A stretch of DNA of 64,000 bases from Thalassotalea euphylliae (GTDB lineage Bacteria > Pseudomonadota > Gammaproteobacteria > Enterobacterales > Alteromonadaceae): NCBI RefSeq assembly GCF_003390335.1, contig NZ_QUOU01000001.1, positions 620,001 to 684,000 of the forward strand, written 5' to 3'. Below the pieces are notes generated by a model. That model was not told the origin of the DNA. It searched no databases and was given only the letters and a program-made list of their open reading frames with translations. Made by a program: the position numbers and the translations under genes. Below are positions 9,595 to 19,341 of this stretch, piece after piece; the first letter of the stretch is position 1, and every line of letters starts with the position of its first letter.

Positions 9595-10623
9595 ATGGAC
9601 GACAACAAAGAAAAAGCACTCTCGGCCGCGCTTGGCCAAATTGAACGTCAGTTCGGTAAAGGTTCAATTATGCGCCTTGGTGAAAATCGCAGTATGGATG
9701 TGGAAACCATCTCTACGGGTTCACTAGGTTTAGATATTGCGCTAGGTGCTGGCGGCTTACCGATGGGCCGTGTTGTTGAAATTTATGGTCCAGAATCAAG
9801 TGGTAAAACGACGCTAACACTCGAAGTTATCGCAGAAGCACAGCGCAACGGTAAAGTATGTGCGTTCGTTGATGCCGAGCACGCGCTTGATCCAATTTAT
9901 GCCGAAAAGCTTGGTGTGAACATTAACGACTTACTGGTTTCGCAACCAGATACTGGTGAGCAAGCATTAGAAATCTGTGACATGTTAACGCGCTCTGGTG
10001 CGGTTGACGTGATTGTGGTTGACTCGGTCGCAGCGTTAACACCAAAAGCTGAAATCGAAGGTGATATGGGTGACTCGCACGTTGGTTTGCAAGCACGTAT
10101 GTTATCGCAAGCAATGCGCAAGTTAACGGGTAACTTAAAGCAATCAAATACCATGATGATTTTCATCAACCAAATTCGTATGAAAATTGGTGTGATGTTT
10201 GGTAACCCAGAAACCACAACGGGTGGTAACGCACTTAAATTCTACGCTTCGGTACGTTTAGATATTCGTCGCATTGGTGCGGTCAAAGCAGGTGATGAAA
10301 TCGTTGGTAACGAAACTCGTGTTAAAGTAGTGAAGAACAAGATTGCACCACCGTTTAAGCAAGTGGAATTCCAAATTATGTACGGTGAAGGGATTAACAA
10401 CCTAGGTGAAATCTTAGATCTTGGCGTACAAAACAAAATGGTTGAAAAAGCCGGTGCTTGGTATAGCTACAATGGTGACCGCATTGGTCAAGGTAAGGCA
10501 AATGCTACTAAGTACTTAAAAGAGCACCCAGAAGTGGCTCAAGAGCTAGACGGTCGTTTACGTGAAATGTTCTTGGCTAAGAAAACCGAAGGTGAAGCGG
10601 AAGCTGAAACTCAAGCTGAGTAA
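9595..10623 (+). CDS. recA: Recombinase RecA
   Basis: RecA forms filaments on single-stranded DNA, drives strand exchange and triggers LexA cleavage. The 342-residue protein has Walker A GPESSGKTT, Walker B VIVVDSVAAL, loop L1 EGDMGDSHVG and loop L2 in the QIRMKIGVMFGNPETTTGG region. The acidic tail (EGEAEAETQAE) is typical of gammaproteobacteria. A GGAGCG ribosome-binding site precedes the ATG. It is controlled by the LexA box at 9524. No recX follows directly; a terminator lies at 10698. Confidence 0.98.
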   Translation: MDDNKEKALSAALGQIERQFGKGSIMRLGENRSMDVETISTGSLGLDIALGAGGLPMGRVVEIYGPESSGKTTLTLEVIAEAQRNGKVCAFVDAEHALDPIYAEKLGVNINDLLVSQPDTGEQALEICDMLTRSGAVDVIVVDSVAALTPKAEIEGDMGDSHVGLQARMLSQAMRKLTGNLKQSNTMMIFINQIRMKIGVMFGNPETTTGGNALKFYASVRLDIRRIGAVKAGDEIVGNETRVKVVKNKIAPPFKQVEFQIMYGEGINNLGEILDLGVQNKMVEKAGAWYSYNGDRIGQGKANATKYLKEHPEVAQELDGRLREMFLAKKTEGEAEAETQAE

Positions 10624-10697
10624 TTGCTAGTATTAAATTGGCACGAGTCTGGATTATCTAGACTCTGCATTACTACCGCGTCATAGTAACGAGAAGA

Positions 10698-10724
10698 AAT
10701 CCCGCAACTGCGGGATTTTTTTTG
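10698..10724 (+). terminator. Rho-independent terminator after recA
   Basis: AATCCCGC and GCGGGATT form an eight-base-pair stem with loop AACT, followed by a run of T. It lies 75 bp after the recA stop. The rest of the 10624-10959 gap shows no gene apart from the opposing terminator at 10911. Confidence 0.88.
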
Positions 10725-10910
10725 CCCGTGATAACCACCAGTTGAGCAACTTGTGCAACACAGCCGTTGAGTTAGATACCAAGTTATTTTTGTGGCCAGC
10801 CAATGGGGTAGATAACTTCAAGCGGAGTGCTTCTGATGCCATAGCTAAACGGGCGAACTCATACATTGCGGTACGGTAGTTATCGTTTCATCAGCTTAAA
10901 TTTAAGCAAT

Positions 10911-10936
10911 AAAAAACGCCACATTAAGCGGCGTTG
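10911..10936 (-). terminator. Terminator of the lpoA-yraN-diaA-dolP block
   Basis: Read on minus, AACGCC and GGCGTT form a stem with a nine-base loop and are followed by TTTTTT. It lies about 24 bp past the dolP stop, marking the end of the four-gene block. Confidence 0.8.
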
Positions 10937-10959
10937 TTTATAGCTAAAGAGCATCTGAT

Positions 10960-11529
10960 TTACTGATATTCAAATGCCTTAACAACGCGATTGACACCGC
11001 CGATGTTACGGGCAATGTTAACGGCTTTATCTGCCTCATTGCGAGTGACTAAGCCCATCAAAAAGACCTCAGCATTTTCAGTGACGACTTTGATGTGATT
11101 TGCATCAACTTCATCGCTTTTAAACAATGCTGTTTTTACTTTAGACGTTAACCAAACATCATTTGTTTTGGTGGCAACAGACACTGTGTTGCCTAGTCGA
11201 ATTTGGTTGTGAATCTGCACCACACCATTAACTGACTTCAACAGTTTTATTGCTTCATCGCGCAAATAGGTATTCGGTGCTTGGCCAACCACGAGAATGG
11301 AGCCGTTCATACTCGTGATTTGTAAATTCGTGTTGTCTTTAATGCCTTTGTGTTCAGCAAGTTTAGCGTAACTTTGCAGCTCAATACTTTGATCGTCAAT
11401 TTGAGTGCCAACCGAGCGGTTGTCAGCAGCAACGGTGGCGCCACCAACAACACCAACCACAGCAGCTGCCACACAGCCTTGTAAAAGTGTTACCGCGGTT
11501 ACAATTGCGGCGAGTTTATAAAACTTCAC
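10960..11529 (-). CDS. dolP: Outer-membrane-linked BON-domain lipoprotein DolP (YraP)
   Basis: DolP is a dual BON-domain lipoprotein linked in E. coli to outer membrane integrity and cell division. The 189-residue product starts with a lipoprotein signal peptide ending in the lipobox LQGC (Cys at 19). Two BON domains follow, each with the alternating beta-alpha pattern and a late VxxVxNxI or VNRVVKAFEYQ-type strand (about residues 48-115 and 125-189). It lies five bases after diaA on the same strand, matching the conserved gene order known from many gammaproteobacteria. Confidence 0.9.
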   Translation of the reverse strand: MKFYKLAAIVTAVTLLQGCVAAAVVGVVGGATVAADNRSVGTQIDDQSIELQSYAKLAEHKGIKDNTNLQITSMNGSILVVGQAPNTYLRDEAIKLLKSVNGVVQIHNQIRLGNTVSVATKTNDVWLTSKVKTALFKSDEVDANHIKVVTENAEVFLMGLVTRNEADKAVNIARNIGGVNRVVKAFEYQ

Positions 11530-11534
11530 AGTAA

Positions 11535-12122
11535 TTATTCACCTTGAGGAAATAGCGTTGTGTCAATAATTTCGCATAAACAGTGGATAACGAGCAAGTG
11601 CACTTCTTGAATGCGAGCGGTGCGCGGCGAAGGTACGCGAATTTCAACGTCGTTTTCACCTAACAAGCCTGCAATATCGCCACCGTCGCGGCCTGTTAAG
11701 GCGATAATTGGCATATCTCGCGCTACGGCTGCTTCAATTGCTTTGATAACATTTTTTGAATTACCACTGGTCGAGATGGCTAGTAACACATCACCTTCAT
11801 TGCCAAGCGCTCTGACTTGTTTAGAGAACACTTCATCGTAGTGGTAGTCGTTGGCGATTGAGGTAATTGTTGAGCTGTCGGTGGTAAGGGCAATTGCCGG
11901 TAAACTTGGGCGCTCTGTTTCGTAGCGATTTAACAATTCAGAAGAAAAGTGCTGGGCATCGCCTGCTGAGCCACCATTACCACAACTCAGAATTTTTTTA
12001 CCGTTGAGTAACGCTTGCACCATTACCATGCCAGCCTGTTCAATCGGCACTGCTAGCGCTTCACTCGCGGCAATTTTGGTTTGGATACTTTCGGTAAAGT
12101 TACTTTTGATACGCTCTAACAT
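11535..12122 (-). CDS. diaA: DnaA initiator-associating protein DiaA (SIS domain)
   Basis: This 195-residue SIS-fold protein is of the GmhA/DiaA group. DiaA binds DnaA and helps timely replication initiation. Visible SIS marks are SCGNGGSAGDAQHFSSEL and the second phosphosugar-site motif ISTSGNSKN. Sequence alone separates DiaA only weakly from phosphoheptose isomerase GmhA. The location between yraN and dolP, as in E. coli, favours DiaA. It is preceded by yraN with 15 bp between. Confidence 0.88.
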   Translation of the reverse strand: MLERIKSNFTESIQTKIAASEALAVPIEQAGMVMVQALLNGKKILSCGNGGSAGDAQHFSSELLNRYETERPSLPAIALTTDSSTITSIANDYHYDEVFSKQVRALGNEGDVLLAISTSGNSKNVIKAIEAAVARDMPIIALTGRDGGDIAGLLGENDVEIRVPSPRTARIQEVHLLVIHCLCEIIDTTLFPQGE

Positions 12123-12137
12123 AAGAGTAATGGCTCC

Positions 12138-12512
12138 TTAAAAGGCATTTTTTAGCCAGGTTATATTCGGTTGTTCAATTGGCCCCTGCAGGGCGACCAC
12201 ATCGAAGCGACATGGCGTATTATATTCATTTAATTGCGCCTGTTGGAGATAAAAAGACGCGCAAAGTTTCAATTTTTGCTGTTTTGATTTGGAAATCGTC
12301 GCGATCGCGCCACCGTAATCCAGTTGTTTACGGTATTTTACTTCAATAAATACGATGCTCTCTCCGTGTTTGGCGATGATATCAATTTCACCGTATCGAC
12401 TGGTAAAGTTACGAGCTAAACACGTTAAGCCTTGCTGTTTGAGATAGTTGGCCGCCAGTGTTTCTGTTTGGTCGCCAATGGATTTGGTCGTGAGGCGTTT
12501 AATCCATTGCAA
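12138..12512 (-). CDS. yraN: UPF0102 family protein YraN (endonuclease-like fold)
   Basis: YraN-family proteins have a restriction-endonuclease-like core; their cellular role is not firmly known. The 124-residue product shows the family pattern GDQTETLAANYLKQQG, then SRYGEIDIIAKHG and IVFIEVKYRK. The latter two carry the Asp and Glu-x-Lys of a PD-(D/E)xK-like site. The start overlaps the lpoA end by 14 bases, so translation is probably coupled. Confidence 0.88.
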   Translation of the reverse strand: MQWIKRLTTKSIGDQTETLAANYLKQQGLTCLARNFTSRYGEIDIIAKHGESIVFIEVKYRKQLDYGGAIATISKSKQQKLKLCASFYLQQAQLNEYNTPCRFDVVALQGPIEQPNITWLKNAF

Positions 12513-14328
12513 TGTGGCGCACGCTATTTTTGTAGTAGCGTCCCCACAACAAGGTACGCGTTAGTAATTGTTCATCAGTCAGCTGCAAGGTGCCCACTTG
12601 TCCGTAATGTCGAACATAGGGTTGCTGCTGCATCACAGTAAGTTTATTGACCAGTGCTAGCGAGTCGTAGCCCATAGCAAAAATGCGCTGTAAGCTGTCA
12701 CTGCGAGTTGGAAACAATTGTTTAGCCACCTTTGCCAATGGTTTGTTTTGGGCTGGGCTCGCCAATAGCCACGGCATTTCGGTAAAGCTCATTCCCGCCA
12801 GATCGCGCGTGTCACCTTCATCAACAGCAGCACTGTGGCTACGGCTACTTGCGTAAATGGGAATAGTGTCGGCAAATGGGCTGATGCTTACGTCAATATG
12901 GGGTTTAAGTAGCCGTGTTTGCGTTGGTGAACCAACAAGGTAAATCATATCAATATCGCGGCGGTTACGTGTTTCCGCTTTGATGGTGTGTTTTATTCGG
13001 CTATTTAAATCATCAATACGCGCTTTACTTTGAAACACACCTAACGCCGATTTCAGCATAGTTTGCATTTTCTTACCTTTGCTAAAAGGCATGAGTTTAG
13101 GTTTGTAACCCGTAATACGCTGCCATTCATCCACAAACGCAGTGGCGATACGTTGGCTCACTTGATCTTGGTTGACCAGTACAATCGGCTTTTTATAGTC
13201 TTTTCGCGCCAGAGTTGCCGCCGCCTGAATAGCTTCGTCTTCTGGTCGCATAGAAAGGGCAAATTGGTTGTGCTTGAGCGTTTGCTTAGGAGCGACATTA
13301 AGCAACAAGGTTGGTAGGTTAAAATCGGGGTTCTCAAGGTAATTGTTCACTTGATCGCGCAGCAATGGGCCAATCACTTGATCAATTTCCAGCGCCTCGA
13401 GCTCACTAGCCAGTGTTGACCAATCAAGTGTTTGGGAATCAAAAAAGTGCAATTTTGGCGCGTTTTGTTGTTGGTATGCGGCCAAAATGCCTTGTTGTGC
13501 AGCACTACCCGCCGCCTGTTGGCGCCCTGACAAAGGTAAAATAACCGCGATGTGTTGTGCACCCAAGGGCATAAATTTTTCCGTTGCCAGTATCTCGTTC
13601 ACTAGCCCATTGGCTGGATGCGTTGGAAACTGTCGACGCCACTGGCGCAGATAGCGATCAAAAGCGCTGACATCACCGCCAAAGCGATTCGCATACTTGG
13701 TCAACTGTAACCAGCCGCCTAAATAGGGGGCTTTACTTTCGCTAATCGTGGTTAATTGCCAAGGTGCTAGCTGCTGAAAGGCTTGCCACAAGATTTCAAT
13801 ATCTTGTTCGTTGGCCTGCGTATTGTGTGAAAAAGCAAATAATTGAGCATCCAGTGCTTTTACCGGAAAGACTAGTGCTCGATAGCTTGTTGCCGTTAGC
13901 TGATAAAAACGTGTGTCTAACCATTCGGTGTAGGTTTGAGCCTTTTGCAGCTGTTGCAAGGCTAATTCAGCCTGTGCCAGCTCAATTAAGGCATCAGCTT
14001 TTACTAACAGTAAACGATACTTCGATTCGCTATCTAATGCTTCCGCTTGCAGTTGATTTGCTAACCACAAGGCGTCGAGCGGTTTACTTTCCAACAGCAG
14101 CTGTTCGCTTGCCGTGACTAACGATGAAAGTGCCTGTGCGCCGCTTTGCTGTTTGCTCTGCGCAATAAAGTGCTCAGCATTAAGGTTGACTGGCGTTGGC
14201 AATGCCTCCGGTTGCGTTGTTTTGACGACGGCTGTTTTTTGCGGCGAGGCGCAACTTGCGAGCAAGAGCAGCAAACAAAAGATGCCAACAGGCTGAATAC
14301 GCGATAACAGGTGACTTTCTGACTTCAC
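12499..14328 (-). CDS. lpoA: Penicillin-binding protein activator LpoA
   Basis: LpoA is an outer membrane lipoprotein that reaches through the periplasm to activate the PBP1A peptidoglycan synthase. After a signal peptide with lipobox LLASC, an N-terminal helical TPR-like region (about residues 30-220) leads into a periplasmic-binding-protein-like domain beginning with IAVILPLSGRQQAAG. The open frame reaches 14484, but that would overlap the divergent rsmI start and place 52 extra residues before the signal peptide. I therefore use the GTG at 14328, giving 609 residues. Its ribosome-binding site is weak, so the exact start is uncertain. The block lpoA-yraN-diaA-dolP is the standard order. Confidence 0.88.
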   Translation of the reverse strand: MKSESHLLSRIQPVGIFCLLLLLASCASPQKTAVVKTTQPEALPTPVNLNAEHFIAQSKQQSGAQALSSLVTASEQLLLESKPLDALWLANQLQAEALDSESKYRLLLVKADALIELAQAELALQQLQKAQTYTEWLDTRFYQLTATSYRALVFPVKALDAQLFAFSHNTQANEQDIEILWQAFQQLAPWQLTTISESKAPYLGGWLQLTKYANRFGGDVSAFDRYLRQWRRQFPTHPANGLVNEILATEKFMPLGAQHIAVILPLSGRQQAAGSAAQQGILAAYQQQNAPKLHFFDSQTLDWSTLASELEALEIDQVIGPLLRDQVNNYLENPDFNLPTLLLNVAPKQTLKHNQFALSMRPEDEAIQAAATLARKDYKKPIVLVNQDQVSQRIATAFVDEWQRITGYKPKLMPFSKGKKMQTMLKSALGVFQSKARIDDLNSRIKHTIKAETRNRRDIDMIYLVGSPTQTRLLKPHIDVSISPFADTIPIYASSRSHSAAVDEGDTRDLAGMSFTEMPWLLASPAQNKPLAKVAKQLFPTRSDSLQRIFAMGYDSLALVNKLTVMQQQPYVRHYGQVGTLQLTDEQLLTRTLLWGRYYKNSVRHIAMD

Positions 14329-14435
14329 TACAGGGAAATCCGTGGGTTTAAGTGTGAGTTTATAATAAACTTCATCCCAATGACTCTCAACTCTTGCGTA
14401 CCCTTGTGAGAGATAAATAGTAAAGCGACCGATAA

Positions 14436-15287
14436 ATGACAGATTTCCAAGTAGTGCCCGGCACTTTATATGTAGTATCAACACCTATTGGCAATTTAGG
14501 CGATATAACGCAGCGCGCTATCGACGTGCTTAGCCAAGTGGATTTAGTGGCTTGTGAAGACACGCGCCATACGCAAAAGTTACTGAACGCTTTTAGCATT
14601 AAAGCAAAGACTTTTTCGCTCCACGATCACAACGAACGCCAGCGCCAAGAGCAGGTCGCTAGTTGGCTTCAAGAAGGTAAGAGCATTGCGTTGGTGTCTG
14701 ACGCGGGGACGCCGCTGATTAGTGATCCCGGTTTTCACATTGTTAACAGCTTAAAGCAACAAGACTTGGCCGTTGTGCCTGTACCGGGCGCTTGTGCTGC
14801 GGTTACGGCATTGTCGGTCTCTGGTTTAGCAACTGATCGCTTTACGTTTGAAGGTTTTTTACCGCCGAAATCGGGTGCTCGACAAAAAGTACTTGCAGCA
14901 CTTAAAAACGAAACTCGCACTATGGTTTTTTACGATGCGCCAAGGCGTGCACTCGATACCTTAGAAGACATAGTGACGGTAATGGGCACCGAGCGACAAG
15001 TGGTGATTGCGCGCGAGCTCACCAAAACCTTCGAAACCATTAAATCAGACTCTGCGGGCAATTTTGTTGATTGGTTGCGCGCCGATCCGAATCAGCTCAA
15101 AGGTGAAATGGTACTGATGATTGACGGCTATCAAGCAGACCCTGATGCCATCTCACCGGAAGTGGAAAATACGTTAAAATTACTTATTAAAGAGCTACCG
15201 CCGAAAAAAGCGTGTGCAATAACTGCTGAAATTTACGGTCTTAAAAAGAACAAGCTTTACGATCTAACGTTAGCAATGAAATGGTAA
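14436..15287 (+). CDS. rsmI: 16S rRNA (cytidine-1402 2'-O)-methyltransferase RsmI
   Basis: RsmI methylates the ribose of C1402 in 16S rRNA, using SAM, in a tetrapyrrole-methylase fold. The 283-residue protein has the family N-terminus GTLYVVSTPIGNLGDIT, CEDTRHTQKLL, the SDAGTPLISDPG loop and the PVPGACAAVTALSVSGL segment. The C-terminal helical domain is present. It diverges from lpoA and is followed six bases later by a small gene, then by rnpB. Confidence 0.95.
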   Translation: MTDFQVVPGTLYVVSTPIGNLGDITQRAIDVLSQVDLVACEDTRHTQKLLNAFSIKAKTFSLHDHNERQRQEQVASWLQEGKSIALVSDAGTPLISDPGFHIVNSLKQQDLAVVPVPGACAAVTALSVSGLATDRFTFEGFLPPKSGARQKVLAALKNETRTMVFYDAPRRALDTLEDIVTVMGTERQVVIARELTKTFETIKSDSAGNFVDWLRADPNQLKGEMVLMIDGYQADPDAISPEVENTLKLLIKELPPKKACAITAEIYGLKKNKLYDLTLAMKW

Positions 15288-15293
15288 GCTGAT

Positions 15294-15695
15294 ATGAACA
15301 TACACGGTGAATGTGAAGTAAGCTGCAATGGTAATATGCTTTTCGGCACGTTAATCGGCAGTTTTAATGAAGACGGCATCACTGTGTATACTGAGCAAAT
15401 GCATGCACAAGTCATGGGGTTTAATGGTCAACCATTTGTTGTGTTGGTAGATTTAACGCGAGTTGAAGGGGGAACACCTGAAGCCTATCTTCTTCTTGAT
15501 AACTATAATCAGTGGCTGGCTAAGCAATCTTTAGTCGCAAAAGCTTTACTCTATGATAGCGCTGTTCAGCCTGACATTCTGTTTAGCCGCTCGCCTGCAT
15601 TAGACTTGCAAAATACCAAGCTCTTTACCGATAGAATTGAAGCAATAGCTTGGTTACAGCAACAACTTGACAGAGCCACTTGGAACAAAGAATAA
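15294..15695 (+). CDS. Small cytosolic protein of unknown function, STAS/SpoIIAA-like
   Basis: This 133-residue soluble protein lies six bases after rsmI and is probably co-translated. It has alternating strands and helices, with a VLVDLTRVEGGTPEAY segment followed by helices and a hydrophobic strand (ALLYDSAV). This overall order resembles SpoIIAA-like or STAS-type folds, but no diagnostic phosphorylated Ser can be fixed by eye. Function is unknown. Confidence 0.7.
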   Translation: MNIHGECEVSCNGNMLFGTLIGSFNEDGITVYTEQMHAQVMGFNGQPFVVLVDLTRVEGGTPEAYLLLDNYNQWLAKQSLVAKALLYDSAVQPDILFSRSPALDLQNTKLFTDRIEAIAWLQQQLDRATWNKE

Positions 15696-15751
15696 GCTTA
15701 GCCTAATAAGTTACTTTAATTTGTCGGTAAGCTTGTTGTAGAATACGCGCC

Positions 15752-16160
<409 letters not shown>

Positions 16161-16246
16161 AAAAATTTTAGAAACCGCTTGTTTTTCTTTATGTTAGACA
16201 AGCGGTTATCTAAAATCTCTTATATTTCATATCATTAGATTCAAAA

Positions 16247-16405
16247 ATTGGTACACGGATTGGTACACGCTTTTCATTTTTAACTTCTTTTATTTCTCTT
16301 CAAAAATCATCCTAATTTTTGTTTTGGTTAGAATTTTTGCCAGTTAAGATCATTTTAAATTTTCAATTCAGAGCGACAAAAATTGGTACACGGTGTGATA
16401 CACGG
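16247..16405 (+). repeat. Two pairs of tandem 12-bp repeats in front of an integrase
   Basis: ATTGGTACACGG at 16247-16258 is followed directly by ATTGGTACACGC at 16259-16270. A second pair lies at 16382-16393 (ATTGGTACACGG) and 16394-16405 (TGTGATACACGG). The pairs are 135 bp apart, with AT-rich DNA between them. Paired short direct repeats beside an integrase gene are typical of arm-type integrase or excisionase binding sites of an att region. That role is inferred from position. Confidence 0.7.
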
Positions 16406-16426
16406 TGACCAACTCAAGCCAAATAG

Positions 16427-17092
16427 ATGAAAGCCGTAGCTGGTAATAAGTACTTATACCTTCGCAAACAGTGGTTTTATTTTCGAATGAGACTACCTAA
16501 ACGGTTAGGTACTAGGGAAATTCGCTTCGGCCTACAGACACAAAACCTCATTTCAGCCGTTAAACGTGTTGAGCAATTTAAGCCTTATATTCAACAACTA
16601 AAACAACTTGTTATCACATCGAAATCATTAGACACTAGTGAAGTAAGACCGCAGTTGATGTTGATAAAGGATGCTATGTTAAAGCAGCTACAAGTAAGTG
16701 ATGTTGATGCCTTGATTGCTGAGATGGAACAAACTTATTCTAATGGTGCTCATGCTATAAATGTACTAGGTCAAACGGAGTTGTTTAGTGATGACAACCA
16801 ATTCAAAGAACAACTTTCCTACATAGCTCAAGCCACTGATAATAATATCCGTACCGCACGCCTTAACGAAGTTATTGGTAGTTTGTCTGAAGAAGATAAG
16901 TGGCCGTTTATGGATGCTTTGTCTTCAATGGTTAAAGTGTTGGTTAGATTAACTGATGAAGTTGACAATGCTGGTACACAGGAACTGGCAAGACAACTGC
17001 TTTTAAACAAAGGCTTTAAAGATGATACATCGTCATTGGCGTTTCGGATGTTGGTCAGCAAAATAACCACATCGACTAATGATCTGCTGTAA
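16427..17092 (+). pseudogene. Tyrosine-type integrase, N-terminal fragment
   Basis: The 221-residue open frame starts with an NKYLYLRKQWFYFRMRLPKR-like segment, the N-terminal strand region common to island integrases that act next to RNA genes. A helical region follows that resembles the start of a core-binding domain. The catalytic R-H-R-Y domain is absent. The frame stops at the junction with an IS3-type end at about 17093. Family integrases run to 400-500 residues, so roughly half is missing. It is presumed to be the former integrase of the island next to rnpB. Confidence 0.7.
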
Positions 17093-17197
17093 TTAAACCG
17101 GACACTTTGATAATAGAATATAATCCAATTATTGAGTTGTTAAATGACAAAAAGAATAAACAGAAGTTATACGGCTGAGTTTAAACAGAGGGCGTTC
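17093..17197 (+). mobile_element. 5' remnant of an IS3-family element (copy A)
   Basis: The end reads AACCGGACACTTTGATAATAG and leads into ATGACAAAAAGAATAAACAG at about 17144, whose translation MTKRINRSYTAEFKQ closely parallels the OrfA start of the IS3 copy at 19629. The similarity stops where the IS256-type element begins. This is a second, diverged IS3 copy in the opposite orientation, cut to about 105 bp. Confidence 0.7.
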
Positions 17198-18470
17198 AGA
17201 ATTCTGTGTCAGCCTAAATTGCTAAATATCTAGCACGCCATCTAATCGCCCCTCGAAGTGGATGGCTAATTGCGACAATGTCAGGTTCCAACTGTGGATT
17301 GGCATTGTCCATTTCTTCGAAGCGTTCAATATGCCCGCATACAATAATTTCATCAAGCTATTTTCGTTCGGGAAAGCGCCTTTCGTTTTGGTCAATTTCC
17401 TAAACTGGCGGTGCACTGCCTCGATAGCATTGGTGGTGTAAATAGCTTTGCGCACGTAGTCTGGATACTTGAAGTAAACCGACAAGTTAGCCCATTTTCT
17501 GCGCCAAGACTCAATCACGATGGGATATAGCTTGCCCCATTTAGCATCTAATTCGTCTAAGGCTGCTTCTGCGGCATCTTTGGTCGTTGCACGGTAAACA
17601 GGCTTTAAGTCCGCCATAAATGCTTTCTGGTGCTTTGAAGCAACATACTTCATCGAGTTACGAATTTGATGAATAACGCACTGTTGAACCTCTGTTTCAG
17701 GATAGATAGTACCAATGGCCTCAGGAAAGCCTTTAAGTCCATCAACACAAGCAATTAAAATATCGGATACGCCGCGATTGTGTAAATCGGTGAGCACTGA
17801 TAGCCAGTAGTTAGCGCCTTCGCTTTCTGAGACGTATAAGCCAAGTAACTCTTTGCGACCTTCGATATTTATGCCGAGTACGGTGTAAACAGCTTTGCTA
17901 ACATAACGGCCACTTTCCTTGATTTTATAGTGAATAGCATCAAGCCAGATAAACGGGTACAGCGTATCAAGGCTACGTGATTGCCACGCTTTTAGCTCTG
18001 GTATGAGCTGGTCTGTAACGCCTGTTATCGTGGCTTCTGAGATTTCAATGCCGTACATTTCCTGAACATGGCTGCGAATATCACGATAGCTCATGCCTAA
18101 CGCAAACATGGATAGGATTTTATGGTCAATCTCAGCGGTTAGCTTAGTTTGATTTTTCTTAACGAGTTGAGGTTCAAATGAGCCAGTACGGTCTCTTGGG
18201 GTTTCAAGCTCAAACTGGCCTACGGAGGATTTAACCGTTTTCTTGCTTGTACCGTTCTTACGGTTAGGTTGTTGCTCTGAGTCTAGGTGTTGCTCTAGCT
18301 CGGCTTTGAGTGCAGCTTCTGTTAATTGTTTAATGAGTGGCGTTAAAACACCATCTTCACCCGTTAACCCTTTACCTGATTGAAGTTCTGCTAATGCTTT
18401 GTTGAAGTCGAAAGATTGAGTCATGTGTCATTCCTATTTTCTTAATATTACTGAAATGACACAGATTTCT
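17198..18470 (-). mobile_element. IS256-family insertion sequence
   Basis: Approximate ends are AGAATTCTGTGTCAG on the left and, read inward from the right, AGAAATCTGTGTCAT. The shared core TCTGTGTCA forms the terminal inverted repeat. One intact transposase gene fills the element. It sits between IS3 remnant A and IS3 copy B. A direct target duplication could not be identified. Confidence 0.75.
17222..18424 (-). CDS. IS256-family (mutator-type) transposase
   Basis: The 400-residue transposase is full length. It carries the IS256/MULE DDE layout: IWLDAIHYKI for the first Asp, LIACVDGLKGFPEAI for the second Asp region, and YTTNAIEAVHRQFRKLTK for the late Glu. The QQCVIHQIRNSMKYV stretch between them is the family Cys/His signature. 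It has no stop codon or frameshift, so the element may still be active. Confidence 0.92.
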   Translation of the reverse strand: MTQSFDFNKALAELQSGKGLTGEDGVLTPLIKQLTEAALKAELEQHLDSEQQPNRKNGTSKKTVKSSVGQFELETPRDRTGSFEPQLVKKNQTKLTAEIDHKILSMFALGMSYRDIRSHVQEMYGIEISEATITGVTDQLIPELKAWQSRSLDTLYPFIWLDAIHYKIKESGRYVSKAVYTVLGINIEGRKELLGLYVSESEGANYWLSVLTDLHNRGVSDILIACVDGLKGFPEAIGTIYPETEVQQCVIHQIRNSMKYVASKHQKAFMADLKPVYRATTKDAAEAALDELDAKWGKLYPIVIESWRRKWANLSVYFKYPDYVRKAIYTTNAIEAVHRQFRKLTKTKGAFPNENSLMKLLYAGILNASKKWTMPIHSWNLTLSQLAIHFEGRLDGVLDI

Positions 18471-18475
18471 AAACA

Positions 18476-19294
18476 CTACCGCCGGAACACTTTTCTAAAA
18501 GAATTTTCATACTCTACTGGTGACAGATCACTATTAGCTGAATGCAGTCTTTCTAAGTTGTAATACTTCATATAATCGACAACATCATTTTTCATATGCT
18601 CACGCGTAGGTTGAGCCACTTTAAGTAACCAATCATGTTTCAAACTGCCAAAGAACCTCTCCACTACTGCGTTATCCCAACAGGCTCCCACATCACCCAT
18701 ACTCGCTCGAATACCAAATTGTTCGAGCAGCTGACGGTAACGCTTACTGGTGTATTGAGAGCCTCGGTCAGAGTGGAATATTAAGCCTTTAGCTGGTTTT
18801 CTCAGGTTATAAGCCCTAATCATGGCTTTCATCACTAAGTCAGTCGTCATACGTTTATCTATATGCCAACCAACAATGCGTCGAGAATATAAATCCATCA
18901 CAACAGCAAGATACATCCAACCTTCGCCTGTTTTTAAATAAGTCACATCACCAGCCCAAATCTGATTTGGCCCCAACGGATTAAAGTTCTGATTAAGCAA
19001 ATTATCTGCAACTGCATCAGCATGCTTACGCTTCGTTGTTACCTTGTAGGCAACTCGCTGCTTTACTTTTAGGTTTAACGCTTCCATGAGCTTTCGAGTT
19101 CTGTGCTTACCAATTTCAAAGCCTTCTTTGCGTAAATTCTTACGTAGTTCGCGATAGCCCAAGCTCTCGCGGCTACGTTTAAACAGTGCTTTAGCTCGCC
19201 GATATAAATGAAGCTCTTCTGCCGTAATTAACTTGGCTGGTCGTTTAAGCCATGCATAATAAGCTGAACGACTGACTTGCATCACAGCACACAT
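18476..19294 (-). CDS. IS3-family transposase OrfB (DDE integrase core)
   Basis: This 272-residue part holds the catalytic domain. It has the HTH_21-like segment near the N-terminus, then NQIWAGDVTYLKTGEGW (Asp), LIFHSDRGSQYTS (Asp) and VVERFFGSLKHDWL (Glu). The frame is open upstream to the A6G slip site at about 19381, with VKYGFVKANSQAHDVRK before the first ATG. The functional product is therefore the OrfAB fusion made by -1 frameshifting. The final residues (VFRR) are altered by the extra T in the terminal repeat. Confidence 0.85.
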   Translation of the reverse strand: MCAVMQVSRSAYYAWLKRPAKLITAEELHLYRRAKALFKRSRESLGYRELRKNLRKEGFEIGKHRTRKLMEALNLKVKQRVAYKVTTKRKHADAVADNLLNQNFNPLGPNQIWAGDVTYLKTGEGWMYLAVVMDLYSRRIVGWHIDKRMTTDLVMKAMIRAYNLRKPAKGLIFHSDRGSQYTSKRYRQLLEQFGIRASMGDVGACWDNAVVERFFGSLKHDWLLKVAQPTREHMKNDVVDYMKYYNLERLHSANSDLSPVEYENSFRKVFRR

Positions 19295-19341
19295 CTTTCG
19301 GACGTCATGAGCCTGACTATTGGCCTTGACGAACCCATACT

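Noticed and set aside
10681..10866. 61-codon minus frame after recA
   Set aside because: It ends within the recA terminator hairpin and has no protein-like features.
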